A stretch of DNA of 64,000 bases from Hydractinia symbiolongicarpus (Eukaryota; Cnidaria; Hydrozoa; Anthoathecata; Hydractiniidae), in assembly GCF_029227915.1 (NCBI RefSeq), contig NC_079880.1, positions 33,289,501 through 33,353,500 of the forward strand, in the 5' to 3' direction. The position numbers were made by a program, and so were the translations under genes. Below are positions 1 through 14,200 of the stretch, piece after piece (the first letter of the stretch is position 1; every line of letters begins with the position of its first letter). The notes beneath the pieces are model-generated. The model did no database searches. It was not told the origin of the DNA and worked only from the letters and a program-made list of their open reading frames with translations.

Positions 1-859
1 TATAGCTTTTTCATGGCGTGTGCATGTGGATTACGGCGTTGTAAAGCCATGGAACCAGGAAAAACAACTTAGGACGACGTAGTGTATTGGGAGTGGAAGA
101 ACTAGACCAATGGTAACAGGCTGGGACACGTGGAACCACGTGATTTACGTGTAGGGCCTTTATTAGCCGTCCAGAGGCCGTATTATAGCCTTTTCATGGC
201 GTGTGCATGTGGATTACGGCGTTCTGAAGCCATGGAACCAGGAATAACAACTTAGGACGTTCTAGTGTATTGAGAGTGGAAGGACTAGACCAATGGTAAA
301 TTGCGCAGGCACGCGAAACCACACGATTACGTGTAAGGCATTTAATAGGCGTCAAAAGGCCGTATTATAGCCTTTTCATGTCGTGTGCATGTGGTTTACG
401 GCGTTGTAAAGCCAAGGAACCAGAGAAAAAAACTTAGGACGGTGTAGTGTATTGAGAGTGGAAGAACTAGACCAATGGTAACAAGCTTGGACGCGTGGAA
501 CCCCGTGATTTACGTGTAAGGCATTTAATAGGCGTCAAAAGGCCGTATTATAGTCTTTTCATGGCGTGTGCATGTGGTTTACAGCGTTGTAAAGCCATGG
601 AACCAGGAAAAACAACTTAGGACGTTCTAGTGTATTGAGAGTGGTAGGACTAGACCAATGGTAACAAGCTTGGACGCGTGGAACAAAGTGATTTACGTGT
701 AAGGCCATTATTAGGCGTCCAGAGGCCGTATTATAGCCTTTTCATGGCGTGTGCATGTGGATTACGGCGTTGAAAAGCCATGGAACCAGGGAAAACAACT
801 TAGGACGGCGTAGTGTATTGAGAGTGGAAGAACTAGACCAATGGTAACAAGCTTGGACG

Positions 860-3051
860 CGTGGAACCCCGTGATTTACATGTAAGGCATTTAATAGGCG
901 TCAAAAGGCCGTATTATAGTCTTTTCATGGCGTGTGCATGTGGTTTACAGCGTTGTAAAGCCATGGAACCAGGAAAAACAACTTAGGACGTTCTAGTGTA
1001 TTGAGAGTGGAAGGACTAGACCAATGGTAACAAGCTTGGACGCGTGGAACCACGTGATTTACGTGTAAGGCATTTAATAGGCGTCAAAAGGCCGTATTAT
1101 AGGATTTTCATGGCGTGTGCATGTGGTTTACGGCGTTGTGAAGCCATGGAACCAGGAAAAACGACTTAGGACGTTCTAGTGTATTGAGAGTGGAAGGACT
1201 AGACCAATGGTAACCTGCGCAGGCACGCGAAACCACACAATTACGTGTAAGGCATTTAATAGGCGTCACAAGGCCGTATTTTAGCCTCTTCATGGCGTGT
1301 GCATGTGGTTTACGGCGTTGTAAAGCCATGGAACCAGGGAAAACAACTTAGGACGGCGTAGTGTATTGAGAGTGGAAGAACTAGACCAATGGTAACAAGC
1401 TTGGACGCGTGGAACCCCGTGATTTACGTGTAAGGCATTTAATAGGCGTCAAAAGGCCGTATTATAGCCTTTTCATGGCCTGTGCATGTGGTTTACGGCG
1501 TTGTAAAGCCATGGAACCAGGAAAAACAACTTAGGATGTTCTAGTGTATTGAGAGTGGAAGGACTAGACCAATGGTAACCTGCGCAGGCACGCGAAACCA
1601 CACGATTACGTGTAAGGCATTTAATAGGCGTCAAAAGGCCGTATTTTAGCCTCTTCATGGCGTGTGCATGTGGTTTACGGCGTTGTAAAGCCATGGAACC
1701 AGGGAAAACAACTTAGGACGGCGTAGTGTATTGAGAGTGGAAGAACTAGACCAATGGTAACAAGCTTGGACGCGTGGAACCCCGTGATTTACGTGTAAGG
1801 CATATAATAGGCGTCAAAAGGCCGTATTATAGCCTTTTCATGGCCTGTGCATGTGGTTTACGGCGTTGTAAAGCCATGGAACCAGGAAAAACAACTTAGG
1901 ACGGCGTAGTGCATTGAGAGTGGAAGAACTAGACCAATGGTACCAAGCTTGGACGCGTGGAACCCCGTGATTTACATGTAAGGCATTTAATAGGCGTCAA
2001 AAGGCCGTATTATAGTCTTTTCATGGCGTGTGCATGTGGTTTACAGCGTTGTAAAGCCATGGAACCAGGAAAAACAACTTAGGACGTTCTAGTGTATTGA
2101 GAGTGGAAGGACTAGACCAATGGTAACAAGCTTGGACGCGTGGAACCACGTGATTTACGTGTAAGGCATTTAATAGGCGTCAAAAGGCCGTATTATAGGA
2201 TTTTCATGGCGTGTGCATGTGGTTTACGGCGTTGTGAAGCCATGGAACCAGGAAAAACGACTTAGGACGTTCTAGTGTATTGAGAGTGGAAGGACTAGAC
2301 CAATGGTAACCTGCGCAGGCACGCGAAACCACACAATTACGTGTAAGGCATTTAATAGGCGTCACAAGGCCGTATTTTAGCCTCTTCATGGCGTGTGCAT
2401 GTGGTTTACGGCGTTGTAAAGCCATGGAACCAGGGAAAACAACTTAGGACGGCGTAGTGTATTGAGAGTGGAAGAACTAGACCAATGGTAACAAGCTTGG
2501 ACGCGTGGAACCCCGTGATTTACGTGTAAGGCATTTAATAGGCGTCAAAAGGCCGTATTATAGCCTTTTCATGGCCTGTGCATGTGGTTTACGGCGTTGT
2601 AAAGCCATGGAACCAGGAAAAACAACTTAGGATGTTCTAGTGTATTGAGAGTGGAAGGACTAGACCAATGGTAACCTGCGCAGGCACGCGAAACCACACG
2701 ATTACGTGTAAGGCATTTAATAGGCGTCAAAAGGCCGTATTTTAGCCTCTTCATGGCGTGTGCATGTGGTTTACGGCGTTGTAAAGCCATGGAACCAGGG
2801 AAAACAACTTAGGACGGCGTAGTGTATTGAGAGTGGAAGAACTAGACCAATGGTAACAAGCTTGGACGCGTGGAACCCCGTGATTTACGTGTAAGGCATT
2901 TAATAGGCGTCAAAAGGCCGTATTATAGCCTTTTCATGGCCTGTGCATGTGGTTTACGGCGTTGTAAAGCCATGGAACCAGGAAAAACAACTTAGGACGG
3001 CGTAGTGCATTGAGAGTGGAAGAACTAGACCAATGGTACCAAGCTTGGACG
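860..3051 (+). repeat. Tandem duplication of a six-monomer unit (1096 bp)
   Basis: Positions about 860-1955 are repeated at about 1956-3051 with a constant offset of 1096 bp (6 monomers). Shared private variants include the type B monomer with ACACAATTACG, the GGCCTGTGCATG variant and GTGCATTGAG. Small differences (for example GGCATATAAT in the first copy only, near 1801) show the copies have begun to diverge. Boundaries are approximate because flanking monomers are also related. Confidence 0.8.
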
Positions 3052-4199
3052 CGTGGAACCACGTGATTTACGTGTAAGGCCTTTATTAGGCGTCAAAAGG
3101 CCGCGTTATAGCCTTTTCATGGCGTGTGCATGTGGTTTACGGCGTTGTAAAGCCATGGAACCAGGAAAAACAACTTAGGACGGCGTAGTGTATTGGGAGT
3201 GGAAGAACTAGACCAATGGTAACAAGCTTGAACGCTTGGAACCCGGTGATTTACGTGTAAGGCATTTAATAGGCGTCAAAAGTCCGTATTATAGCATTTC
3301 CATGGCGTGTGCATGTGGTTTACGGCGTTGTAAAGCCATGGAACCAGGAAAAACAACTTAGGACGTTCTAGTGTATTGAGAGTGGAAGGACTAGACCAAT
3401 GGTAACCTGCGCAGGCACGCGAAACCACACGATTACGTGTAAGGCATTTAATAGGCGTCAAAAGGCCGTATTACAGCCTTTTCATGGCGTGTGCATGTGG
3501 TTTACGGCGTCGTAAAGCCATGGAACCAGGAAAAACAACTTAGGACGGCGTAGTGTATTGGGAGTGGAAGAACTAGACCAATGGTAACAAGCTTGGACGC
3601 GTGGAACCCGGTGATTTACGTGTAAGGCATTTAATAGGCGTCAAAAGGCCGTATTATAGCATTTTCATGGCGTGTGCATGTGGTTTACGGCGTTGTAAAG
3701 CCATGGAACCAGGAAAAACAACTTAGGACGGCGTAGTGCATTGAGAGTGGAAGAACTAGACCAATGGTACCAAGCTTGGACGCGTGGAACCACGTGATTT
3801 ACGTGTAAGGCCTTTACTAGGCGTCAAAAGGCTGCGTTATAGCCTTTTCATGGCGTGTGCATGTGGTTTACGGCGTTGTAAAGCCATGGAACCAGGGAAC
3901 ACAACTTAGGACGGCGTAGTGCATTGAGAGTGGAAGAACTAGACCAATGGTAACAAGCTTGAACGCTTGGAACCCGGTGATTTACGTGTAAGGCATTTAA
4001 TAGGCGTCAAAAGGCCGTATTATAGCTTTTTCATGGCGTGTGCATGTGGATTACGGCGTTGTAAAGCCATGGAACCAGGAAAAACAACTTAGGACGGCGT
4101 AGTGTATTGGGAGTGGAAGAACTAGACCAATGGTAACAGGCTGGGACGCGTGGAACCACGTGATTTACATGTAGGGCCTTTATTAGCCGTCCAGAGGCC

Positions 4200-7100
4200 G
4201 TATTATAGCCTTTTCATGGCGTGTGCATGTGGATTACGGCGTTCTGAAGCCATGGAACCAGGAATAACAACTTAGGACGTTCTAGTGTATTGAGAGTGGA
4301 AGGACTAGACCAATGGTAAATTGCGCAGGCACGCGAAACCACACGATTACGTGTAAGGCATTTAATAGGCGTCAAAAGGCCGTATTGCCTTTTCATGTCG
4401 TGTGCATGTGGTTTACGGCGTTGTAAAGCCATGGAACCAGAGCAAAAAACTTAGGACGGCGTAGTGTTTTGAGAGTGGAAGAACTAGACCAATGGTAACA
4501 AGCTTGGACGCGTGGAACCCCGTGATTTACGTGTAAGGCATTTAATAGGCGTCAAAAGGCCGTATTATAGTCTTTTCATGGCGTGTGCATGTGGTTTACA
4601 GCGTTGTAATGCCATGGAACCAGGAAAAACAACTTAGGACGTTCTAGTGTATTGAGAGTGGAAGGACTAGACCAATGGTAACAAGCTTGGACGCGTGGAA
4701 CCACGTGATTTACGTGTAAGGCATTTAATAGGCGTCAAAAGGCCGTATTATAAAATTTTCATGGCGTGTGCATGTGGTTTACGGCGTTGTAAAGCCATGG
4801 AACCAGGAAAAACAACTTAGGACGGCGTAGTGTATTGGGAGTGGAAGAACTAGACCAATGGTAACAGGCTTGGACGCGTGGAACCACGTGATTTACGTGT
4901 AGGGCTTTTATTAGGCGTCAAAAGGCCGTATTATAATCTTTTCATGGCGTGTGCATGTGGTTTACAGCGTTGTAAAGCCATGGAACCAGGAAAAACAACT
5001 TAGGACGTTCTTGTGTATTGAGAGTGGAAGGACTAGACCAATGGTAACAAGCTTGGACGCGTGGAACCAAGTGATTTACGTGTAAGGCCATTATTAGGCG
5101 TCCAGAGGCCGTATTATAGCCTTTTCATGGCGTGTGCATGTGGATTACGGCGTTGAAAAGCCATGGAACCAGGGAAAACAACTTAGGACGGCGTAGTGTA
5201 TTGAGAGTGGAAGAACTAGACCAATGGTAACAAGCTTGGACGCGTGGAACCCCGTGATTTACATGTAAGGCATTTAATAGGCGTCAAAAGGCCGTATTAT
5301 AGTCTTTTCATGGCGTGTGCATGTGGTTTACAGCGTTGTAAAGCCATGGAACCAGGAAAAACAACTTAGGACGTTCTAGTGTATTGAGAGTGGAAGGACT
5401 AGACCAATGGTAACAAGCTTGGACGCGTGGAACCACGTGATTTACGTGTAAGGCCTTTATTAGGCGTCCAGAGGCCGTATTATAGCCTTTTCATGGCGTG
5501 TGCATGTGGATTACGGCGTTCTGAAGCCATGGAACCAGGAATAACAACTTAGGACGTTCTAGTGTATTGAGAGTGGAAGGACTAGACCAATGGTAAATTG
5601 CGCAGGCACGCGAAACCACACGATAACGTGTAAGGCATTTAATAGGCGTCGAAAGGCCGTATTGCCTTTTCATGTCGTGTGCATGTGGTTTACGGCGTTG
5701 TAAAGCCATGGAACCAGAGCAAAAAACTTAGGACGGCGTAGTGTATTGAGAGTGGAAGAACTAGACCAATGGTAACAAGCTTGGACGCGTGGAACCCCGT
5801 GATTTACATGTAAGGCATTTAATAGGCGTCAAAAGGCCGTATTATAGTCTTTTCATGGCGTGTGCATGTGGTTTACGGCGTTCTGAAGCCATGGAACCAG
5901 GAATAACAACTTAGGACGTTCTAGTGTATTGAGAGTGGAAGGACTAGACCAATGGTAACAAGCTTGGACGCGTGGAACCACGTGATTTACGTGTAAGGCC
6001 TTTATTAGGCGTCCAGAGGCCGTATTATAGCCTTTTCATGGCGTGTGCATGTGGATTACGGCGTTCTGAAGCCATGGAACCAGGAATAACAACTTAGGAC
6101 GTTCTAGTGTATTGAGAGTGGAAGGACTAGACCAATGGTAAATTGCGCAGGCACGCGAAACCACACGATTACGTGTAAGGCATTTAATAGGCGTCAAAAG
6201 GCCGTATTATAGCCTTTTCATGTCGTGTGCATGTGGTTTACGGCTTTGTAAAGCCATGGAACCAGAGCAAAAAACTTAGGACGGCGTAGTGTATTGATAG
6301 TGGAAGAACTAGACCAATGGTAACAAGCTTGGACGCGTGGAACCCCGTGATTTACGTGTAAGGCATTTAATAGGCGTCAAAAGGCCGTATTATAGTCTTT
6401 TCATGGCGTGTGCATGTGGTTTACAGCGTTCTAAAGCCATGGAACCAGGAAAAACAACTTAGGACGTTCTAGTGTATTGAGAGTGGAAGGACTAGACCAA
6501 TGGTAACAAGCTTGGACGCGTGGAACCACGTGATTTACGTGTAAGGCATTTAATAGGCGTCAAAAGGCCGTATTATAAAATTTTCATGGCGTGTGCATGT
6601 GGTTTACGGCGTTGTAAAGCCATGGAACCAGGAAAAACAACTTAGGACGGCGTAGTGTATTGGGAGTGGAAGAACTAGACCAATGGTAACAGGCTTGGAC
6701 GCGTGGAACCACGTGATTTACGTGTAGGGCTTTTATTAGGCGTCAAAAGGCCGTATTATAGTCTTTTCATGGCGTGTGCATGTGGTTTACAGCGTTGTAA
6801 AGCCATGGAACCAGGAAAAACAACTTAGGACGTTCTAGTGTATTGAGAGTGGAAGGACTAGACCAATGGTAACAAGCTTGCACGCGTGGAACCAAGTGAT
6901 TTACGTGTAAGGCCATTATTAGGCGTCCAGAGGCCGTATTATAGCCTTTTCATGGCGTGTGCATGTGGATTACGGCGTTGTAAAGCCATGGAACCAGGGA
7001 AAACAACTTAGGACGGCGTAGTGCATTGAGAGTGGAAGAACTAGACCAATGGTAACAAGCTTGGACGCGTGGAACCCGGTGATTTACGTGTAAGGCATTT

Positions 7101-10100
7101 AATAGGCGTCAAAAGGCCGTATTATAGCCTTTTCATGGCGTGTGCATGTGGTTTACGGCGTTGTAAAGCCATGGAACCAGGAAAAACAACTTAGGACGGC
7201 GTAGTGTATTGAGAGTGGAAGAACTAGACCAATGGTAACAAGCTTGGACGCGTGGAACCACGTGATTTACGTGTAAGGCCTTTATTCGGCGTCCAGAGGC
7301 CGTATTATAGCTTTTTCATGGCGTGTGCATGTGGATTACGGCGTTGTAAAGCCATGGAACCAGGAAAAACAACTTAGGACGACGTAGTGTATTGGGACTG
7401 GAAGAACTAGACCAATGGTAACAGGCTGGGACACGTGGAACCACGTGATTTACGTGTAGGGCCTTTATTAGCCGTCCAGAGGCCGTATTATAGCCTTTTC
7501 ATGGCGTGTGCATGTGGATTACGGCGTTCTGAAGCCATGGAACCAGGAATAACAACTTAGGACGTTCTAGTGTATTGAGAGTGGAAGGACTAGACCAATG
7601 GTAAATTGCGCAGGCACGCGAAACCACACGATTACGTGTAAGGCATTTAATAGGCGTCAAAAGGCCGTATTATAGCCTTTTCATGTCGTGTGCATGTGGT
7701 TTACGGCGTTGTAAAGCCAAGGAACCAGAGAAAAAAACTTAGGACGGTGTAGTGTATTGAGAGTGGAAGAACTAGACCAATGGTAACAAGCTTGGACGCG
7801 TGGAACCCCGTGATTTACGTGTAAGGCATTTAATAGGCGTCAAAAGGCCGTATTATAGTCTTTTCATGGCGTGTGCATGTGGTTTACAGCGTTGTAAAGC
7901 CATGGAACCAGGAAAAACAACTTAGGACGTTCTAGTGTATTGAGAGTGGTAGGACTAGACCAATGGTAACAAGCTTGGACGCGTGGAACAAAGTGATTTA
8001 CGTGTTAGGCCATTATTAGGCGTCCAGAGGCCGTATTATAGCCTTTTCATGGCGTGTGCATGTGGATTACGGCGTTGAAAAGCCATGGAACCAGGGAAAA
8101 CAACTTAGGACGGCGTAGTGTATTGAGAGTGGAAGAACTAGACCAATGGTAACAAGCTTGGACGCGTGGAACCCCGTGATTTACATGTAAGGCATTTAAT
8201 AGGCGTCAAAAGGCCGTATTATAGTCTTTTCATGGCGTGTGCATGTGGTTTACAGCGTTGTAAAGCCATGGAACCAGGAAAAACAACTTAGGACGTTCTA
8301 GTGTATTGAGAGTGGAAGGACTAGACCAATGGTAACAAGCTTGGACGCGTGGAACCACGTGATTTACGTGTAAGGCATTTAATAGGCGTCAAAAGGCCGT
8401 ATTATAGGATTTTCATGGCGTGTGCATGTGGTTTACGGCGTTGTGAAGCCATGGAACCAGGAAAAACGACTTAGGACGTTCTAGTGTATTGAGAGTGGAA
8501 GGACTAGACCAATGGTAACCTGCGCAGGCACGCGAAACCACACAATTACGTGTAAGGCATTTAATAGGCGTCACAAGGCCGTATTTTAGCCTCTTCATGG
8601 CGTGTGCATGTGGTTTACGGCGTTGTAAAGCCATGGAACCAGGGAAAACAACTTAGGACGGCGTAGTGTATTGAGAGTGGAAGAACTAGACCAATGGTAA
8701 CAAGCTTGGACGCGTGGAACCCCGTGATTTACATGTAAGGCATTTAATAGGCGTCAAAAGGCCGTATTATAGTCTTTTCATGGCGTGTGCATGTGGTTTA
8801 CAGCGTTGTAAAGCCATGGAACCAGGAAAAACAACTTAGGACGTTCTAGTGTATTGAGAGTGGAAGGACTAGACCAATGGTAACAAGCTTGGACGCGTGG
8901 AACCACGTGATTTACGTGTAAGGCATTTAATAGGCGTCAAAAGGCCGTATTATAGGATTTTCATGGCGTGTGCATGTGGTTTACGGCGTTGTAAAGCCAT
9001 GGAACCAGGAAAAACGACTTAGGACGTTCTACTGTATTGAGAGTGGAAGGACTAGACCAATGGTAACCTGCGCAGGCACGCGAAACCACACGATTACGTG
9101 TAAGGCATTTAATAGGCGTCACAAGGCCGTATTTTAGCCTCTTCATGGCGTGTGCATGTGGTTTACGGCGTTGTAAAGCCATGGAACCAGGGAAAACAAC
9201 TTAGGACGGCGTAGTGTATTGAGAGTGGAAGAACTAGACCAATGGTAACAAGCTTGGACGCGTGGAACCCCGTGATTTACGTGTAAGGCGTTTAATAGGC
9301 GTCAAAAGGCCGTATTATAGCCTTTTCATGGCCTGTGCATGTGGTTTACGGCGTTGTAAAGCCATGGAACCAGGAAAAACAACTTAGGATGTTCTAGTGT
9401 ATTGAGAGTGGAAGGACTAGACCAATGGTAACCTGCGCAGGCACGCGAAACCACACGATTACGTGTAAGGCATTTAATAGGCGTCAAAAGGCCGTATTAC
9501 AGCCTTTTCATGGCGTGTGCATGTGGTTTACGGCGTCGTAAAGCCATGGAACCAGGAGAAACAACTTAGGACGGCGTAGTGTATTGGGAGTGGAAGAACT
9601 AGACCAATGGTAACAAGCTTGGACGCGTGGAACCACGTGATTTACGTGTAAGGCCTTTATTCGGCGTCCAGAGGCCGTATTATAGCTTTTTCATGGCGTG
9701 TGCATGTGGATTACGGCGTTGTAAAGCCATGGAACCAGGAAAAACAACTTAGGACGGCGTAGTGTATTGGGAGTGGAAGAACTAGACCAATGGTAACAAG
9801 CTTGGACGCGTGGAACCCCGTGATTTACATGTAAGGCATTTAATAGGCGTCAAAAGGCCGTATTATAGTCTTTTCATGGCGTGTGCATGTGGTTTACAGC
9901 GTTGTAAAGCCATGGAACCAGGAAAAACAACTTAGGACGTTCTAGTGTATTGAGAGTGGAAGGACTAGACCAATGGTAAATTGCGCAGGCACGCGAAACC
10001 ACACGATTACGTGTAAGGCATTTAATAGGCGTCAAAAGGCCGTATTGCCTTTTCATGTCGTGTGCATGTGGTTTACGGCGTTGTAAAGCCATGGAACCAG

Positions 10101-11200
10101 AGCAAAAAACTTAGGACGGCGTAGTGTTTTGAGAGTGGAAGAACTAGACCAATGGTAACAAGCTTGGACGCGTGGAACCCCGTGATTTACGTGTAAGGCA
10201 TTTAATAGGCGTCAAAAGGCCGTATTATAGTCTTTTCATGGCGTGTGCATGTGGTTTACAGCGTTGTAATGCCATGGAACCAGGAAAAACAACTTAGGAC
10301 GTTCTAGTGTATTGAGAGTGGAAGGACTAGACCAATGGTAACAAGCTTGGACGCGTGGAACCACGTGATTTACGTGTAAGGCATTTAATAGGCGTCAAAA
10401 GGCCGTATTATAAAATTTTCATGGCGTGTGCATGTGGTTTACGGCGTTGTAAAGCCATGGAACCAGGAAAAACAACTTAGGACGGCGTAGTGTATTGGGA
10501 GTGGAAGAACTAGACCAATGGTAACAGGCTTGGACGCGTGGAACCACGTGATTTACGTGTAGGGCTTTTATTAGGCGTCAAAAGGCCGTATTATAATCTT
10601 TTCATGGCGTGTGCATGTGGTTTACAGCGTTGTAAAGCCATGGAACCAGGAAAAACAACTTAGGACGTTCTTGTGTATTGAGAGTGGAAGGACTAGACCA
10701 ATGGTAACAAGCTTGGACGCGTGGAACCCCGTGATTTACATGTAAGGCATTTAATAGGCGTCAAAAGGCCGTATTATAGTCTTTTCATGGCGTGTGCATG
10801 TGGTTTACAGCGTTGTAAAGCCATGGAACCAGGAAAAACAACTTAGGACGTTCTAGTGTATTGAGAGTGGAAGGACTAGACCAATGGTAACAAGCTTGGA
10901 CGCGTGGAACCACGTGATTTACGTGTAAGGCCTTTATTAGGCGTCCAGAGGCCGTATTATAGCCTTTTCATGGCGTGTGCATGTGGATTACGGCGTTCTG
11001 AAGCCATGGAACCAGGAATAACAACTTAGGACGTTCTAGTGTATTGAGAGTGGAAGGACTAGACCAATGGTAAATTGCGCAGGCACGCGAAACCACACGA
11101 TAACGTGTAAGGCATTTAATAGGCGTCGAAAGGCCGTATTGCCTTTTCATGTCGTGTGCATGTGGTTTACGGCGTTGTAAAGCCATGGAACCAGAGCAAA
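4200..11200 (+). repeat. Diverged long duplication, offset about 5660 falling to 5477 bp
   Basis: The variant CGTATTGCCTTTTCATGTCG (a 3-bp shortening of TATTATAGCC) occurs at 4381 and again at 10041, and the following monomers match in order. Further on, the matching variants lie at 5491 and 10968, an offset smaller by 183 bp. One whole monomer present at about 5060-5250 is therefore missing from the second copy near 10720. This is a block duplication followed by loss or gain of one monomer. Confidence 0.7.
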
Positions 11201-14200
11201 AAACTTAGGACGGCGTAGTGTATTGAGAGTGGAAGAACTAGACCAATGGTAACAAGCTTGGACGCGTGGAACCCCGTGATTTACATGTAAGGCATTTAAT
11301 AGGCGTCAAAAGGCCGTATTATAGTCTTTTCATGGCGTGTGCATGTGGTTTACAGCGTTGTAAAGCCATGGAACCAGGAAAAACAACTTAGGACGTTCTA
11401 GTGTATTGAGAGTGGAAGGACTAGACCAATGGTAAATTGCGCAGGCACGCGAAACCACACGATTACGTGTAAGGCATTTAATAGGCGTCAAAAGGCCGTA
11501 TTATAGCCTTTTCATGTCGTGTGCATGTGGTTTACGGCGTTGTAAAGCCATGGAACCAGAGCAAAAAACTTAGGACGGCGTAGTGTATTGAGAGTGGAAG
11601 AACTAGACCAATGGTAACAAGCTTGGACGCGTGGAACCCCGTGATTTACGTGTAAGGCATTTAATAGGCGTCAAAAGGCCGTATTATAGTCTTTTCATGA
11701 CGTGTGCATGTGGTTTACAGCGTTCTAAAGCCATGGAACCAGGAAAAACAACTTAGGACGTTCTAGTGTATTGAGAGTGGAAGGACTAGACCAATGGTAA
11801 CAAGCTTGGACGCGTGGAACCACGTGATTTACGTGTAAGGCATTTAATAGGCGTCAAAAGGCCGTATTATAAAATTTTCATGGCGTGTGCATGTAGTTTA
11901 CGGCGTTGTAAAGCCATGGAACCAGGAAAAACAACTTAGGACGGCGTAGTGTATTGGGAGTGGAAGAACTAGACCAATGGTAACAGGCTTGGACGCGTGG
12001 AACCACGTGATTTACGTGTAGGGCTTTTATTAGGCGTCAAAAGGCCGTATTATAGTCTTTTCATGGCGTGTGCATGTGGTTTACAGCGTTGTAAAGCCAT
12101 GGAACCAGGAAAAACAACTTAGGACGTTCTAGTGTATTGAGAGTGGAAGGACTAGACCAATGGTAACAAGCTTGCACGCGTGGAACCAAGTGATTTACGT
12201 GTAAGGCCATTATTAGGCGTCCAGAGGCCGTATTATAGCCTTTTCATGGCGTGTGCATGTGGATTACGGCGTTGAAAAGCCATGGAACCAGGGAAAACAA
12301 CTTAGGACGGCGTAGTGTATTGAGAGTGGAAGAACTAGACCAATGGTAACAAGCTTGGACGCGTGGAACCCCGTGATTTACATGTAAGGCATTTAATAGG
12401 CGTCAAAAGGCCGTATTATAGTCTTTTCATGGCGTGTGCATGTGGTTTACAGCGTTGTAAAGCCATGGAACCAGGAAAAACAACTTAGGACGTTCTAGTG
12501 TATTGAGAGTGGAAGGACTAGACCAATGGTAACAAGCTTGGACGCGTGGAACCACGTGATTTACGTGTAAGGCATTTAATAGGCGTCAAAAGGCCGTATT
12601 ATAGGATTTTCATGGCGTGTGCATGTGGTTTACGGCGTTGTGAAGCCATGGAACCAGGAAAAACGACTTAGGACGTTCTAGTGTATTGAGAGTGGAAGGA
12701 CTAGACCAATGGTAACCTGCGCAGGCACGCGAAACCACACAATTACGTGTAAGGCATTTAATAGGCGTCACAAGGCCGTATTTTAGCCTCTTCATGGCGT
12801 GTGCATGTGGTTTACGGCGTTGTAAAGCCATGGAACCAGGGAAAACAACTTAGGACGGCGTAGTGTATTGAGAGTGGAAGAACTAGACCAATGGTAACAA
12901 GCTTGGACGCGTGGAACCCCGTGATTTACATGTAAGGCATTTAATAGGCGTCAAAAGGCCGTATTATAGTCTTTTCATGGCGTGTGCATGTGGTTTACAG
13001 CGTTGTAAAGCCATGGAACCAGGAAAAACAACTTAGGACGATCTAGTGTATTGAGAGTGGAAGGACTAGACCAATGGTAACAAGCTTGGACGCGTGGAAC
13101 CACGTGATTTACGTGTAAGGCATTTAATAGGCGTCAAAAGGCCGTATTATAGGATTTTCATGGCGTGTGCATGTGGTTTACGGCGTTGTAAAGCCATGGA
13201 ACCAGGAAAAACGACTTAGGACGTTCTACTGTATTGAGAGTGGAAGGACTAGACCAATGGTAACCTGCGCAGGCACGCGAAACCACACGATTACGTGTAA
13301 GGCATTTAATAGGCGTCAAAAGGCCGTATTATAAAATTTTCATGGCGTGTGCATGTAGTTTACGGCGTTGTAAAGCCATGGAACCAGGAAAAACAACTTA
13401 GGACGGCGTAGTGTATTGGGAGTGGAAGAACTAGACCAATGGTAACAGGCTTGGACGCGTGGAACCACGTGATTTACGTGTAGGGCTTTTATTAGGCGTC
13501 AAAAGGCCGTATTATAGTCTTTTCATGGCGTGTGCATGTGGTTTACAGCGTTGTAAAGCCATGGAACCAGGAAAAACAACTTAGGACGTTCTAGTGTATT
13601 GAGAGTGGAAGGACTAGACCAATGGTAACAAGCTTGCACGCGTGGAACCAAGTGATTTACGTGTAAGGCCATTATTAGGCGTCCAGAGGCCGTATTATAG
13701 CCTTTTCATGGCGTGTGCATGTGGATTACGGCGTTGAAAAGCCATGGAACCAGGGAAAACAACTTAGGACGGCGTAGTGTATTGAGAGTGGAAGAACTAG
13801 ACCAATGGTAACAAGCTTGGACGCGTGGAACCCCGTGATTTACATGTAAGGCATTTAATAGGCGTCAAAAGGCCGTATTATAGTCTTTTCATGGCGTGTG
13901 CATGTGGTTTACAGCGTTGTAAAGCCATGGAACCAGGAAAAACAACTTAGGACGTTCTAGTGTATTGAGAGTGGAAGGACTAGACCAATGGTAACAAGCT
14001 TGGACGCGTGGAACCACGTGATTTACGTGTAAGGCATTTAATAGGCGTCAAAAGGCCGTATTATAGGATTTTCATGGCGTGTGCATGTGGTTTACGGCGT
14101 TGTGAAGCCATGGAACCAGGAAAAACGACTTAGGACGTTCTAGTGTATTGAGAGTGGAAGGACTAGACCAATGGTAACCTGCGCAGGCACGCGAAACCAC

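Noticed and set aside
1108-1329. Recurrent 61-73 codon minus-strand frames in the satellite (also at 1473, 2204, 4214, 8413, 14072 and many others)
   Set aside because: They recur with the monomer, span slightly more than one repeat, start and stop at fixed repeat positions and match no family I know. They appear only in monomers whose indels happen to remove stops.
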